Shown here piece after piece: positions 32,178 through 43,062 of a stretch of DNA of 64,000 bases. A model generated the notes under the pieces. It was given only the letters and a program-made list of their open reading frames with translations. It was not told the origin of the DNA and made no database searches. This DNA comes from Kitasatospora sp. NBC_01287 (lineage in GTDB: Bacteria; Actinomycetota; Actinomycetes; Streptomycetales; Streptomycetaceae), in assembly GCF_026340565.1 (NCBI RefSeq), contig NZ_JAPEPB010000001.1, positions 4,192,501-4,256,500 of the forward strand, read 5' to 3'. Every line of letters starts with the position of its first letter. Positions within the stretch are counted from its first letter, which is position 1. Made by a program: the position numbers and the translations under genes.

Positions 32178-33359
32178 TCAGCCGCGCCGGGAGGCGCGCA
32201 GCTCGCCCAGGTCCAGCAGCTCGGTGTCGTCCTCCGGTGTCAGGTCGACCGCCTCGGGGCGCTGCTGGGCCGCCACCTCGTCCCCCAGCACGTCCGCCAA
32301 GTCCTCCTGCCCCGCCGTCACCGGCACGGCTGCCGGCGCCGCCCGCTCGACCAGCCCGGGCCGCTCCGTGTTCCCGCCGTTCCCGCCGTTCCCGACGTTC
32401 CCGACGTGCTCGACACTCTCGACCCGCTCAGCCGACTCGGGGGCCCGCACGACCGGCTCGGCCAGCTCGGCCAGCTCGGCCAGCTCGGTGACCGACCGCA
32501 CCGCGGGGGCCGGCGCCGCCGCCCGCACCGCCGCGCCGCGGTCGAAGAAGCTGAACCCCGCACCCCGGGCGGCACCCTGCTGCGGGCGCGGCCGCTGCCG
32601 CTCCACCGGGACCGCCACCGCGGCAGCCGCCGCGGAGGCCGGACCCGGCAGCACCGGGCGCACCGGCGGGGCGGTCACCGCGGGCCGCTCCGAGCGCACC
32701 GCCGCGGACACCGGCGCGCCGGTCCGCTCGGCGGCCACGGCGGGGGCGTGCGTCGCGCGCACCTCGGGCAGCGCCGCCGGGGCGACCGCCCGCCGCGCGG
32801 TCCGCTCGGCCTCGGTGGCGGACCGCTGGGCCCGCCGCTCCAGCGCCCGCAGCGCGTTCGCCGCCTTCAGGTAGGCCACCGGCGTCAGCGGATGCGCCGG
32901 CCTGGCCTCCTCGATCGCCCGCTGGACCGCCTCGGCCTCCTTGAGCGCCTGCTCGGCGGCCAGCACGGCCCGCTCGCGCAGCAGCCGGGCGATCTCGGTC
33001 TCCGCCTTCGCCAGCCGAGACTTCTCCGCCGTCAGCCGACGCCCGAGCCGAGTGGCCCGCTCCTCGGCGACCTCGGCGGCGTACTCCGCCTCCGCCAGTT
33101 GCTCCTCGAAGCGCTCCTCGTCGCGGATCCGGCGCAGCGCCGCCGCGTCCGCCGCCGCCCGGGCGGCGCGATCGCGCTGGCGCAGCACCAGGGCCAGCCC
33201 CAGCACCGCGAGCACCGCCGCGACACCCACCGAGCGGGCCACCACGCGGTCCTCACTGACCAGCTGGGCGGCGAGCGCGGTCACCGTGAGGATCGCGGCC
33301 GCGGTGGGCGGCAGCGCACGGCTGAACAGAGAGGAGTGTCGGTGGCGTCCGCGAGGCAT
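32178..33359 (-). CDS. Membrane protein with coiled coil and disordered tail
   Basis: 393 residues. Two membrane spans lie near the N-terminus (ALPPTAAAILTVTALAAQLV and GVAAVLAVLGLALVL). A long coiled coil follows (about 65-150, e.g. RRIRDEERFEEQLAEAEYAA). The rest is a Pro/Ala/Val-rich, probably disordered tail with short repeats (ELA four times; VGN and GGN triplets). Function unknown. It is the last gene of the leftward folate operon region. ATG 33359 is chosen over a TTG two codons earlier. Confidence 0.7.
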   Translation of the reverse strand: MPRGRHRHSSLFSRALPPTAAAILTVTALAAQLVSEDRVVARSVGVAAVLAVLGLALVLRQRDRAARAAADAAALRRIRDEERFEEQLAEAEYAAEVAEERATRLGRRLTAEKSRLAKAETEIARLLRERAVLAAEQALKEAEAVQRAIEEARPAHPLTPVAYLKAANALRALERRAQRSATEAERTARRAVAPAALPEVRATHAPAVAAERTGAPVSAAVRSERPAVTAPPVRPVLPGPASAAAAAVAVPVERQRPRPQQGAARGAGFSFFDRGAAVRAAAPAPAVRSVTELAELAELAEPVVRAPESAERVESVEHVGNVGNGGNGGNTERPGLVERAAPAAVPVTAGQEDLADVLGDEVAAQQRPEAVDLTPEDDTELLDLGELRASRRG

Positions 33360-33465
33360 GGGCAAGAAACTAGCGTGCGAATAGCGGCATTGTCAGCCTG
33401 AGGCCCGATCCCGACCTTGACAGACCGAGGTCGCCACCGAGCGCGAGCGCCCGGCCGACGCACCG

Positions 33466-33960
33466 TCAGCGGGCTGAGGGTGCCGCGCCCTTGCCGCCGC
33501 CGTCGCCGCTGTCCTCGGGCAGCTTGCAGATGTGCTGGAGCCAGAGCGCCACCGCGACCACCGCGGCCCCGGCCAGCACCGCCAGGCCCGCGGTGAGCGC
33601 GGGGCCCTTGTGCGCCTCGAAGTCCGGCAGCGTGAGGAGCACGATGGCGAAGCCCGCGTAGACGCCGCTGACCAGGGCCGAGACCAGCGCGCTGGCCTGG
33701 CCGAGCACCAGCGCCCGGGCGGCGCCGAGCGGGTCGACCCGCTTCGCCCCCGGCGCCCGGTCGCGCACGGCCTTCAGCCGGGAGCGCAGCGAGATCGCCG
33801 TGGCGAGCAGGATCACCGCGATCGCGGCGAGCACCACCGGGGCCGCGGCCGGCACTCCGGGCAGCGTGTCCAGCGAGTTCCACAACTTGGTACCGGCCCA
33901 GGACAGCGCCGTCGCGACCACGAAGATGCCGAGCAGGAGACGGAGGCGGAGCGGCTTCAC
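33466..33960 (-). CDS. DUF3180 membrane protein
   Basis: 164 residues with four predicted spans, beginning VKPLRLRLLLGIFVVATALSW, then PVVLAAIAVILLATAISL, ALVSALVSGVYAGFAIVLL and LAVLAGAAVVAVALWL. The DUF3180 family is regularly found directly after folK in actinobacteria, as here. Function unknown. GTG 33960 with GAAGGA upstream is the start. Confidence 0.85.
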   Translation of the reverse strand: MKPLRLRLLLGIFVVATALSWAGTKLWNSLDTLPGVPAAAPVVLAAIAVILLATAISLRSRLKAVRDRAPGAKRVDPLGAARALVLGQASALVSALVSGVYAGFAIVLLTLPDFEAHKGPALTAGLAVLAGAAVVAVALWLQHICKLPEDSGDGGGKGAAPSAR

Positions 33961-34060
33961 TGGAAAGAGGGTCCTTCCCGACGGTGGGTGGTGCGGGCAG
34001 CGCCAACCCACCGTACCCGCACCCGCGCGTCCGATTACCGGGGCACCGGCCGGGCCGGCC

Positions 34061-34660
34061 TCACTCCGGCAGCCGCAGCTGGATGTCGCCGCGCCGCTGC
34101 ACGCCCTGCGCCCCGTCGCCGCCCAGGGCCGCCAGCAGCTCGGCCACCTTGCCGTGGCCCGGCAGCTCGCCGGCCGGATCGGCGTCGCTCCACGGCGCGA
34201 GCACGAAGGCCCGCTCGTGGGCACGCGGGTGCGGCAACAGCAGCACCGGGTCACTGCTCAGCACGTTCTCGTAGGTGAGGATGTCGACGTCCAGCGTGCG
34301 GGCGCCCCAGCGCACCGCGCGCTCGCGCCCGAAGGCGTCCTCGACCGCGTTGGCCCGCTCCAGCAGCGAGTACGGCGGCAGCGTGGTGCGCAGCACCACC
34401 ACCGCGTTGTAGTAGTTGGGCTGCTCGTCGGGGCCACCCAGGGCCGGGGTCTCGAAGACCGCGGAGACCGCGGTGATCCGCAGACCAGGGGTGTCGGCCA
34501 GTGCGTCCACGGCGCCCTGCAGGGTCTCCAGCCGGTTGCCCAGGTTGCTCCCCAGGGCCACCACCGCGGTGCGCGGGTTCTGCAGGGTGGCGTCGACGCT
34601 GTCCAACCGGTGCTCCAGGTCGAAGGTGGTCGGCGAGGCGGTCGGATCGCTGGTGCTCAT
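34061..34660 (-). CDS. folK: HPPK: dihydropterin pyrophosphokinase FolK
   Basis: 199 residues. Transfers pyrophosphate from ATP to 6-hydroxymethyl-dihydropterin in folate synthesis. Signatures: VVALGSNLGNRLETLQGAVD, VSAVFETPALGGPDEQPNYY, and the catalytic block FGRERAVRWGARTLDVDIL followed by LLPHPRAHERAFVLAPW. An extra N-terminal segment of about 30 residues precedes the core, common in streptomycetes. It lies 49 bases after folB in the operon. Confidence 0.96.
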   Translation of the reverse strand: MSTSDPTASPTTFDLEHRLDSVDATLQNPRTAVVALGSNLGNRLETLQGAVDALADTPGLRITAVSAVFETPALGGPDEQPNYYNAVVVLRTTLPPYSLLERANAVEDAFGRERAVRWGARTLDVDILTYENVLSSDPVLLLPHPRAHERAFVLAPWSDADPAGELPGHGKVAELLAALGGDGAQGVQRRGDIQLRLPE

Positions 34661-34709
34661 CGGAAGTCCTCTTCGGCTGGCGGCACGGCTGCGGGAATCA
34701 CCGGGGCCC

Positions 34710-35081
34710 TCACACGCGGCCCCGGTGGATGGTGATGGTCACATCGTCGAACGGCACCGTGATCGGCGCGTCGGGCTTGTGCACAGTGACCTCGACCTCC
34801 TCAACCGCGTCGTGCTTGAGGCACTGGTCGGCGATCCGCTGGGCCAAGGTCTCGATCAGGTCCACCGGCTCACCGGCGATGATCGCGGTGACCTCCTCGG
34901 CGACGACCCCGTAGTGAGCCGTGCGTGTGAGGTCGTCGCCGGAGGCGGCCGGGCGGGTGTCGAGGAAGAGCACGAGGTCGACCACGAAGGTCTGCCCCTC
35001 GACGCGCTCGCGCTCGAAGACGCCGTGGTGGCCGCGGGCACGCAGGCCCCGCAGGGTGACGCGGTCCAGCACCTGAATCAC
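34710..35081 (-). CDS. folB: Dihydroneopterin aldolase FolB
   Basis: 123 residues. Cleaves dihydroneopterin to 6-hydroxymethyl-dihydropterin. The family blocks are DRVTLRGLRARGHHGVFERE near the start, GEPVDLIETLAQRIADQCL, and EEVEVTVHKPDAPI with the conserved Lys. GTG 35081 is preferred as giving the standard N-terminus; AGGAG lies just upstream but close. Located between the NTF2-like gene and folK. Confidence 0.95.
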   Translation of the reverse strand: MIQVLDRVTLRGLRARGHHGVFERERVEGQTFVVDLVLFLDTRPAASGDDLTRTAHYGVVAEEVTAIIAGEPVDLIETLAQRIADQCLKHDAVEEVEVTVHKPDAPITVPFDDVTITIHRGRV

Positions 35082-35174
35082 TGCTCCTGATCTTGGAACG
35101 GCAGGCTCCATCGCCCGCCGTCCATCGAATCTACCCCCGGCGAATCTACCTCTGGACCATGACAGCCCTGCGGG

Positions 35175-35684
35175 TCAGTCCTCGTCCTCGTCATCTCCGC
35201 TGGTCAGCACGGGTGAACCATGGTGCGACCAGAGCCGCCAGCCGGCCGCGGTGCGTCGGAACAGGTTGGTGGAGACCACCTTGCCGCCGACCAGCGGGCC
35301 CAGCTCCCCCTCCTCCTCCGCCTCGCCGCCGGAGAGGATGTTCTCGGTGCAGGTGACCAGGGCCACGTCGCCCTGCACCTCGACCTCGACATCGGTCAGG
35401 AAGAACTGGATGTACTCGGTGTTCATCATGATCAGCAGGTAGGAGCGGGTGACCTGGGCCCGCCCGCGCAGCACCGGCCAACCCGGGTGCACGCACACCA
35501 CGCCGGTCTTGTCGTCGGCGTCGGCCGCGGAGAGCCAGACGTCCTCGATGGCCTCCAGGTCGCCGTTCTCCAGCGCCTCGTAGAGCCGCTGGTTGGCGGC
35601 CAGCACGGCCTCCCGGTCAGCGGCCGCCGCGGCCGCCGCGCCCTTGCCCAGCATCCCGTTGCCCGCCGTACTGTCACCGGTCAC
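35175..35684 (-). CDS. NTF2-like (SnoaL-fold) protein in the folate operon
   Basis: 169 residues with a nuclear-transport-factor-2-like cone fold: LAANQRLYEALENGDLEAIE, VWLSAADADDKTGVVCVHPG, WPVLRGRAQVTRSYLLIM, and VSTNLFRRTAAGWRLWSHHG. The C-terminus is very acidic (DDEDED). The gene is regularly located between folP and folB in streptomycetes, but its role in folate synthesis is not defined. GTG 35684 follows a GGTGG ribosome site; an internal ATG at codon 11 is the alternative. Confidence 0.85.
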   Translation of the reverse strand: MTGDSTAGNGMLGKGAAAAAAADREAVLAANQRLYEALENGDLEAIEDVWLSAADADDKTGVVCVHPGWPVLRGRAQVTRSYLLIMMNTEYIQFFLTDVEVEVQGDVALVTCTENILSGGEAEEEGELGPLVGGKVVSTNLFRRTAAGWRLWSHHGSPVLTSGDDEDED

Positions 35685-35706
35685 GCCACCACCCACTTCC
35701 GTCAGC

Positions 35707-36561
35707 TCAGCTCGCCCCTGCCGCCTGCCAGGCGGCCACCACACGGACCGCGTCCGCCGTGCCCGCCACGTCGTGCACCCGGACGGCCCAGGCACCCGCC
35801 CTGGCCGAGAGCACCGAGATCGCCGCGGTGGCGTCGTCGCGCTGCCGGGCCGCGCGCAGCTCCCCGGTTTCCGGGTCGGCGAGCAGCGTACCCAGGAAGC
35901 GCTTGCGCGATGCGGCCACCAGGACGGGGCGACCCAAGGCGGTCAGCGCGTGCAAACCCCCCAGCAGCGCCCAGTTGTGCTCGCTGGTCTTGGCGAAACC
36001 CAGCCCCGGATCCAGGATGAGCTGCTCCTCCTTGACCCCCGCCGCCAGCAGCGCCTCGATCCGCACCGTCAGCTCGGCCAGCACGTCGGCGACCACGTCG
36101 CCGTAGACCGCGAGCCGGTCCATGTCCACCGACTGCCCGCGCCAGTGCATCACCACGAACGGCGCCCCGTGGTCGGCCAGCACCTGGGCCATCGCCGGGT
36201 CGGCCAGGCCGCCGGAGACGTCGTTGACCAGCGCGGCACCGGCCGCCAGCGCCTGCTCGGCGACCGCGGCCCGCATCGTGTCCACCGAGACGACCACCCC
36301 GGCCGCGGCCAGCTCCCGCACCACCGGGAGCACCCGGCGCAGTTCCTCGCGCTCGGTGACCCGCGCGGAGCCGGGACGGGTCGACTCCCCGCCCACGTCC
36401 ACCAGGTCCGCGCCCCGGGCCACCAGGTCGAGCCCGTGCGCCACCGCGGCGTCCGGGTCCAGCCACAGCCCGCCGTCCGAGAAGGAGTCGGGGGTGACGT
36501 TGACGACGCCCATCACGGCGCAGCGGTCAAGGGCGGGCAGGCCGGGCAGCGGGTTGTTCAT
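35707..36561 (-). CDS. folP: Dihydropteroate synthase FolP
   Basis: 284-residue TIM-barrel enzyme joining p-aminobenzoate to the pterin pyrophosphate; the sulfonamide target. Signatures: MGVVNVTPDSFSDGG, VDVGGESTRPGSARV, LVNDVSGGLADPAM, LILDPGLGFAKTSEHN, and ASRKRFLG. ATG 36561 is the start; the frame continues upstream into unrelated sequence. Heads the cluster folP, NTF2-like, folB, folK, DUF3180, all leftward with small gaps. Confidence 0.97.
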   Translation of the reverse strand: MNNPLPGLPALDRCAVMGVVNVTPDSFSDGGLWLDPDAAVAHGLDLVARGADLVDVGGESTRPGSARVTEREELRRVLPVVRELAAAGVVVSVDTMRAAVAEQALAAGAALVNDVSGGLADPAMAQVLADHGAPFVVMHWRGQSVDMDRLAVYGDVVADVLAELTVRIEALLAAGVKEEQLILDPGLGFAKTSEHNWALLGGLHALTALGRPVLVAASRKRFLGTLLADPETGELRAARQRDDATAAISVLSARAGAWAVRVHDVAGTADAVRVVAAWQAAGAS

Positions 36562-36617
36562 GGAACCATTATCGAACGCCCCGCCGTCCGGCCCGCTGCG
36601 TACCGGGACCGGTCGGT

Positions 36618-38477
36618 CTAGGCCGCCGGGACGATCGTCCCGGACTCGCCGGCCGGGGTCGGCATCAGACCCTGGCGCTGGCGCTTGCGGCCGAACTTCG
36701 GCATGCCCAGCGTGATGAACGCCTCGGCCTGCATCACCGCGAAGCCGATCCGGGGCAGGTCCCGGGTGCTCGGGTAGACCATGAAGCGCGGTTCCCACTC
36801 CGGCTGGAACTTGGCGTTGAACTTGTACAGCGACTCGATCTGGAACCAGCGCGACAGGAAGACCAGCAGACCGCGCCAGGCCCGCAGCACCGGCCCCGCG
36901 CCGATCCGCTCACCGCGGGCCAGTGCCGAGCGGAACATCGCGAAGTTCAGCGAGACCCGGCGGACACCCAGGGCGGGCACCGCCTGCAGCGCCGCCACGA
37001 TCAGCAGCTCGTTCAGCCCGGGGTCGGCGGCCCGGTCACGGCGCATCAGCTCCAGCGAGATGCCGTCCGGCCCCCAGGGCACGAAGTGCAGCACGGCCTT
37101 GAGGTCGTCGGCCGCGGCGCCGCTCTCGCCCTCCTCCGGCGCCTTGTGCGCGGTGACCACGACGCAGTCGTCGTCGGCCGGGTCGCCGAAGCGGCCCAGC
37201 GCCATCGAGAAGCCGCGCTCGGTGTCGGTGCCGCGCCAGCGGGCGGCGGCGTCCGCGATCCGCACCTTCTCCGCCAGGGTCAGGTCGCTGACCCGGCGGA
37301 CCTGGCAGGAGTAGCCGTTGCGCTCGATCCGCTTGACCATCTGGCGCACGTTGCGCATGGCGCGCCCGGCCATCGAGAAGGTGGTCGCGTCCACGATCGC
37401 CTCGTCGCCCAGCTCCAGCGCGTCCAGCCCGGCCTCCCGGGTCCAGACCTCGCCACCCACCTCGCTGCAGCCCACCACGGCCGGCACCCAGGCGTGCTCG
37501 CGGGCCTGCGCCATGAAGACCTTGATCGCGCCCGGCCAGGCCTCCACGTCACCCACCGGGTCACCGGAGGCCAGCATCACGCCGGAGATCACCCGGTAGG
37601 AGATGGCCGCCTTGCCGGTCGGCGAGAAGAGCACGCTCTTGTCCCGGCGCAGCGCGAAGTAGCCCAGCGAGTCGCGCTCGCCGTGCCGCGCCAGCAGGGC
37701 GCGGACCTTGACCTCCTCGTCGGCGGTCAGCTCCGGTTCCGGCTTCTCCGGCCGCAGCAGCAGGTAGGCGGTCGAGAAGGCGGTCAGCAGGCCCAGGCCG
37801 GCCAGCGAGTAGCCGACCACGTCGCCGATCCGGTCCGGGTGGTAGGTGATCGGACCGTCCATGCCGAACAGGCCCCAGACGGTCTCGTGCACCCGGGCGA
37901 AGAGGCTCGGCGAGCCCATCTCGCGGCGCGGGTGCGTGCTGACGATGAGGAAGCCCAGCCCGAGGCTGATCGCCCCCATCACCACCAGGTTGAGCAGCGC
38001 CCGCCAGCGGGTGCGCGGGTCCGCCTTGGCGAAGAACTCGCGGCGGTGCACCAGCAGGACGGCCAGCACCACCAGCGACACCACGGCCGGCCCCACCTGG
38101 TGCCAGCGCAGGATGTGCAGCGCCGCGCCCGCCGGCAGCAGCACGCAGACCATCCGCCAGGCCCGCCGCTTGCGCCGGCGCAGCGCGTGCGCCAGCAGCA
38201 CCAGCAGGATGCCGATCAGCAGGGTGCCCGCGGTGGCCAGCGTGGTGGTGGTGCCCGGCAGCTGCCCGGCCCAGGTGTGCATCCGGGTCTTGCGCAGCTT
38301 GGGGAAGATCGCGCTGGCGATGTCCACCAGGCCGATCAGCAGGCAGGCGTAGCCGACCGCGCCCGGGAGCCAGGCCCGGGGGACGGCGGCGGCCTGGCTG
38401 CGCAGCGTCTGCAGTCCTCGCCGACGGGGCTGCTCCGGGGCCGCGGGAGAGGGCTCAGTGGACACGGGAACGCTCAT
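36618..38477 (-). CDS. MprF-like phosphatidylglycerol lysyltransferase domain protein
   Basis: 619 residues. Six or so membrane spans in the first 240 residues are followed by a cytosolic DUF2156/MprF GNAT-type domain: GYFALRRDKSVLFSPTGKAA, YRVISGVMLASGDPVGD, NVRQMVKRIERNGYSCQVRR, and GVRRVSLNFAMFRSALARG. Relatives transfer lysine or another amino acid from aminoacyl-tRNA to phosphatidylglycerol, giving resistance to cationic peptides. Unlike mycobacterial LysX there is no fused lysyl-tRNA synthetase. It lies 57 bases ahead of folP and may be co-transcribed. Confidence 0.87.
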   Translation of the reverse strand: MSVPVSTEPSPAAPEQPRRRGLQTLRSQAAAVPRAWLPGAVGYACLLIGLVDIASAIFPKLRKTRMHTWAGQLPGTTTTLATAGTLLIGILLVLLAHALRRRKRRAWRMVCVLLPAGAALHILRWHQVGPAVVSLVVLAVLLVHRREFFAKADPRTRWRALLNLVVMGAISLGLGFLIVSTHPRREMGSPSLFARVHETVWGLFGMDGPITYHPDRIGDVVGYSLAGLGLLTAFSTAYLLLRPEKPEPELTADEEVKVRALLARHGERDSLGYFALRRDKSVLFSPTGKAAISYRVISGVMLASGDPVGDVEAWPGAIKVFMAQAREHAWVPAVVGCSEVGGEVWTREAGLDALELGDEAIVDATTFSMAGRAMRNVRQMVKRIERNGYSCQVRRVSDLTLAEKVRIADAAARWRGTDTERGFSMALGRFGDPADDDCVVVTAHKAPEEGESGAAADDLKAVLHFVPWGPDGISLELMRRDRAADPGLNELLIVAALQAVPALGVRRVSLNFAMFRSALARGERIGAGPVLRAWRGLLVFLSRWFQIESLYKFNAKFQPEWEPRFMVYPSTRDLPRIGFAVMQAEAFITLGMPKFGRKRQRQGLMPTPAGESGTIVPAA

Positions 38478-38823
38478 GAGGACTCAGCGTAGAGGGTGTG
38501 CGCGGCTGCCCGGTCACCCCGGGGGATGAGCCGTGATGGGCCTTCATACGTATGTCCTTACCTTGACCATGGGACCGTCAAGAGCGAGTAATGGCTGGTC
38601 CGGCTGTGTCTGGCTGATCCGCCGGGCGGCCGATTCGACCCCCCGCACGGGTGGCGACGCCGAAGTCTAGGCCCTTGGTTCCTGTGGGTGAAGCCGCGCC
38701 GCGGGCAACGGCGCGCCCGTGCCGCGCGCCGTTCGCCTCGCGTTGCCCAACTGGCCAAGTCATTTGAAGCTGGGACGTGACGCCCCGACAGATCGTCCGG
38801 CCCCGCCAGGGGGAGGCCCTGAG
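38478..38823. promoter_or_regulatory. Divergent region lysyltransferase / esterase
   Basis: 346 bases without a gene. Two operator-like palindromes lie close together: CATACGTATG (38545-38554), a perfect 10-base palindrome, and CTTGAC-N9-GTCAAG (38562-38582). Both are near the lysyltransferase end of the gap. The rest is featureless apart from the good GGGGGAGG ribosome site before the esterase ATG. Confidence 0.5.
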
Positions 38824-40005
38824 ATGGAACTGACCAGCAGCGTGCTGGTGTACGCCGTGGCCGCGCTGGCCGCACTGGCCCTGCTCGCCACGCTCTGGCT
38901 CTGGCCGCGGCTGTCCCGCCAGCGGCCGTTGTCACTGCTCGGCAGACTCGGGCTGCTGATGCTCACTCAGCTCGCCGTGCTGGCGGTCTGCGGGCTGAGC
39001 GTCAACAACGCCTACGGCTTCTACACCTCCTGGCGGGACCTGCTCGCCCCCGACTCCAGCAAGCTGGCGCTCGCTCCGGCACAGGGCGGCGGCAAGGGCG
39101 GCCCGCCGAACGGGGGCGCACTGGTGCAGCCGGCCGACGACGCGGGCCTGGCCGGCCTCACCGACCTGCCGCAGGGCAGACCGGAAGAGGTGGGCCGGGT
39201 GGACTCCATCCGGGTGAGTGGCAAGGCGACCGGCCTCTCCGACCAGATGTTCATCTACCTGCCGCCCGAGTACTTCAATCCGAAGTACGCACGGGAGCGC
39301 TTTCCGGTGCTGCTCACCCTGACCGGCTTCCCCGGCCCGTCGCTGACCCTGCTGAGCGATCTGCACACCCCGCAGACGGTCTGGGACCTGCAGCGCACCG
39401 GCAAGATGGCGCCGACCATCGTGCTGATGGCCCGGCCCACCGTGGCCGCGCCGCGCAACACCGAGTGCGTGGACGTGCCGGGCGGGCCGCAGAGCGAGAC
39501 GTGGTTCGCCAAGGACGTGCCGACCGCGCTGCGCTCCGCCTACCGGGTCAGCCGCTCCCCCGGCTCCTGGGGCGTGCTCGGCTACTCCACCGGCGGCAGC
39601 TGCGCACTGCGGCTGGCCCTGCGCGACCCCGACGCCTACGGCTCGGCGACCGCGCTGCACGCCGACTACCAGGTCTCCGGCGACTGGAGCAGCGGCGACC
39701 TGTTCAACGGCAACCAGCAGCTGGCGCAGAGCTACGACCTCGGCTGGCGGCTGCGCAGCCAGCCGCCGCCCAAGTCCGCGCTGATGGTGATCAGCACCAA
39801 GACGGAGGAGGACTACGCGGCCACCGAGCAGTTCCTGGCCGAGGCGAGGACGGTCACCGCCGCGCACCCGGAGTTCACCGTCGACTCGCTGATCCTGCCC
39901 GACGGCGGGCACACCTTCGACACCTGGCTCCGCGAGCTGCCCGCCGCCCTGGAGTGGAGCGGCGACCACCTGGCGCCGCCGCCGGACCGCGAACCGCGCG
40001 CCTGA
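38824..40005 (+). CDS. Membrane-anchored esterase of the alpha/beta-hydrolase fold
   Basis: 393 residues. Two N-terminal spans (VLVYAVAALAALALLATLWL and LLMLTQLAVLAVCGLSV) lead into an extracellular domain of the esterase D/antigen 85 type. The nucleophile elbow is GYSTGGSC with Ser near 257, and the catalytic His is in LPDGGHTFDTWLRELP near 362. Strand FPVLLTLTGFPGP precedes a long lid. Antigen 85-like folds handle acyl transfer or ester cleavage at the cell surface; the substrate is unknown. ATG 38824 has a strong ribosome site. Confidence 0.85.
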   Translation: MELTSSVLVYAVAALAALALLATLWLWPRLSRQRPLSLLGRLGLLMLTQLAVLAVCGLSVNNAYGFYTSWRDLLAPDSSKLALAPAQGGGKGGPPNGGALVQPADDAGLAGLTDLPQGRPEEVGRVDSIRVSGKATGLSDQMFIYLPPEYFNPKYARERFPVLLTLTGFPGPSLTLLSDLHTPQTVWDLQRTGKMAPTIVLMARPTVAAPRNTECVDVPGGPQSETWFAKDVPTALRSAYRVSRSPGSWGVLGYSTGGSCALRLALRDPDAYGSATALHADYQVSGDWSSGDLFNGNQQLAQSYDLGWRLRSQPPPKSALMVISTKTEEDYAATEQFLAEARTVTAAHPEFTVDSLILPDGGHTFDTWLRELPAALEWSGDHLAPPPDREPRA

Positions 40006-40043
40006 CGGATGCCGGGGCGGTGACGGCCGGCTCGGGGTTCCGG

Positions 40044-40649
40044 CTACCGCCCGATGATCAGGCTCATCGCCTCGTTGCGGGTGGCCGGGTCGCGCAGCTG
40101 CCCGCGCACCGCCGAGGTGATGGTCTTGGCACCGGGCTTGCGGATGCCGCGCATCGACATGCACATGTGCTCGCACTCGATCACCACGATGGCCCCGCGC
40201 GGCTCCAGGATCCGCATCAACGAGTCGGCGACCTGGCTGGTCAGCCGCTCCTGCACCTGGGGGCGGCGGGCGAAGACGTCGACCAGCCGGGCCAGCTTGG
40301 ACAGGCCGGTGATCTTGCCGCTGGTGGACGGGATGTAGCCCACGTGCGCGACGCCCTGGAACGGGACCAGGTGGTGCTCGCAGGTGGAGAACACCTCGAT
40401 GTCCTTGACCAGCACCATCTCGTCGTGGCCGAGGTCGAAGGTGGTGGTCAGCACGTCCTCGGGCGTCTGCCACAGGCCCGCGAATATCTCCTTGTAGGCC
40501 CGCGCCACCCGGGCCGGGGTCTCCAGCAGGCCCTCGCGGTCCGGGTCCTCGCCGACCGCGATCAGCAGTTCGCGCACAGCGTTCTCGGCCCGCTTCTGGT
40601 CGAAGGTGCCGATGGCGGCCTGTCCGTCGAGCGTCACCGGGTCGATCAT
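40044..40649 (-). CDS. folE: GTP cyclohydrolase I FolE
   Basis: 201 residues, the first folate-pathway enzyme, making dihydroneopterin triphosphate. Zinc and catalytic motifs: FSTCEHHLVPFQGVAHVGY, LSKLARLVDVFARRPQVQER, and IECEHMCMSMRGIRKPG. ATG 40649 is preferred over a long upstream frame; GCGAGG precedes it. Lies downstream of ftsH, separated by a strong hairpin, and away from folP-B-K by the esterase and lysyltransferase genes. Confidence 0.97.
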   Translation of the reverse strand: MIDPVTLDGQAAIGTFDQKRAENAVRELLIAVGEDPDREGLLETPARVARAYKEIFAGLWQTPEDVLTTTFDLGHDEMVLVKDIEVFSTCEHHLVPFQGVAHVGYIPSTSGKITGLSKLARLVDVFARRPQVQERLTSQVADSLMRILEPRGAIVVIECEHMCMSMRGIRKPGAKTITSAVRGQLRDPATRNEAMSLIIGR

Positions 40650-40696
40650 GCGAGCCTCGCAGGTAGCTGGGAAGAGTGAACGAGCCTGAACAGCAC

Positions 40697-40740
40697 GGAT
40701 GCCGCGCCTCCAGGGTACAAACCCTGGAAACGCGGCATCC
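40697..40740 (-). terminator. Hairpin between ftsH and folE
   Basis: GGATGCCGCG (40697-40706) with CGCGGCATCC (40731-40740), and an inner TCCAGGG with CCCTGGA around the loop TACAAA. The 17-base-pair stem lies midway between the ftsH stop and the folE start. No T-run follows on the minus strand, so it may attenuate or process the transcript rather than end it. Confidence 0.75.
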
Positions 40741-40765
40741 ATTCCGGCCGGTGGTCCGGCGCTGA

Positions 40766-42841
<2,076 letters not shown>

Positions 42842-42884
42842 TCAACGGCACCGGCCGGTCTTTCGGCCGCCGGCGCATCCGATA

Positions 42885-42898
42885 TGTGCATATGCACA
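42885..42898. promoter_or_regulatory. Perfect palindrome upstream of ftsH
   Basis: TGTGCATATGCACA is a perfect 14-base palindrome about 45 bases before the ftsH start, in an otherwise GC-rich promoter region of 221 bases. Operator-like; the regulator is unknown. Confidence 0.5.
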
Positions 42899-43062
42899 CT
42901 GTCCGCCGCCGCATGTTTGGTACGACGAGCAGGTAATTTGACCGTACAGCAGTGATGCCCCGCTCTGTGGAAGCAAGGCGGTACGGTCCTCATGCAGTTG
43001 TGGGTCCGCCGAGTCCAACGGGCGAAATCGGTGCGGTGTTCCCCCCGAGCACGAGTTCCGGC

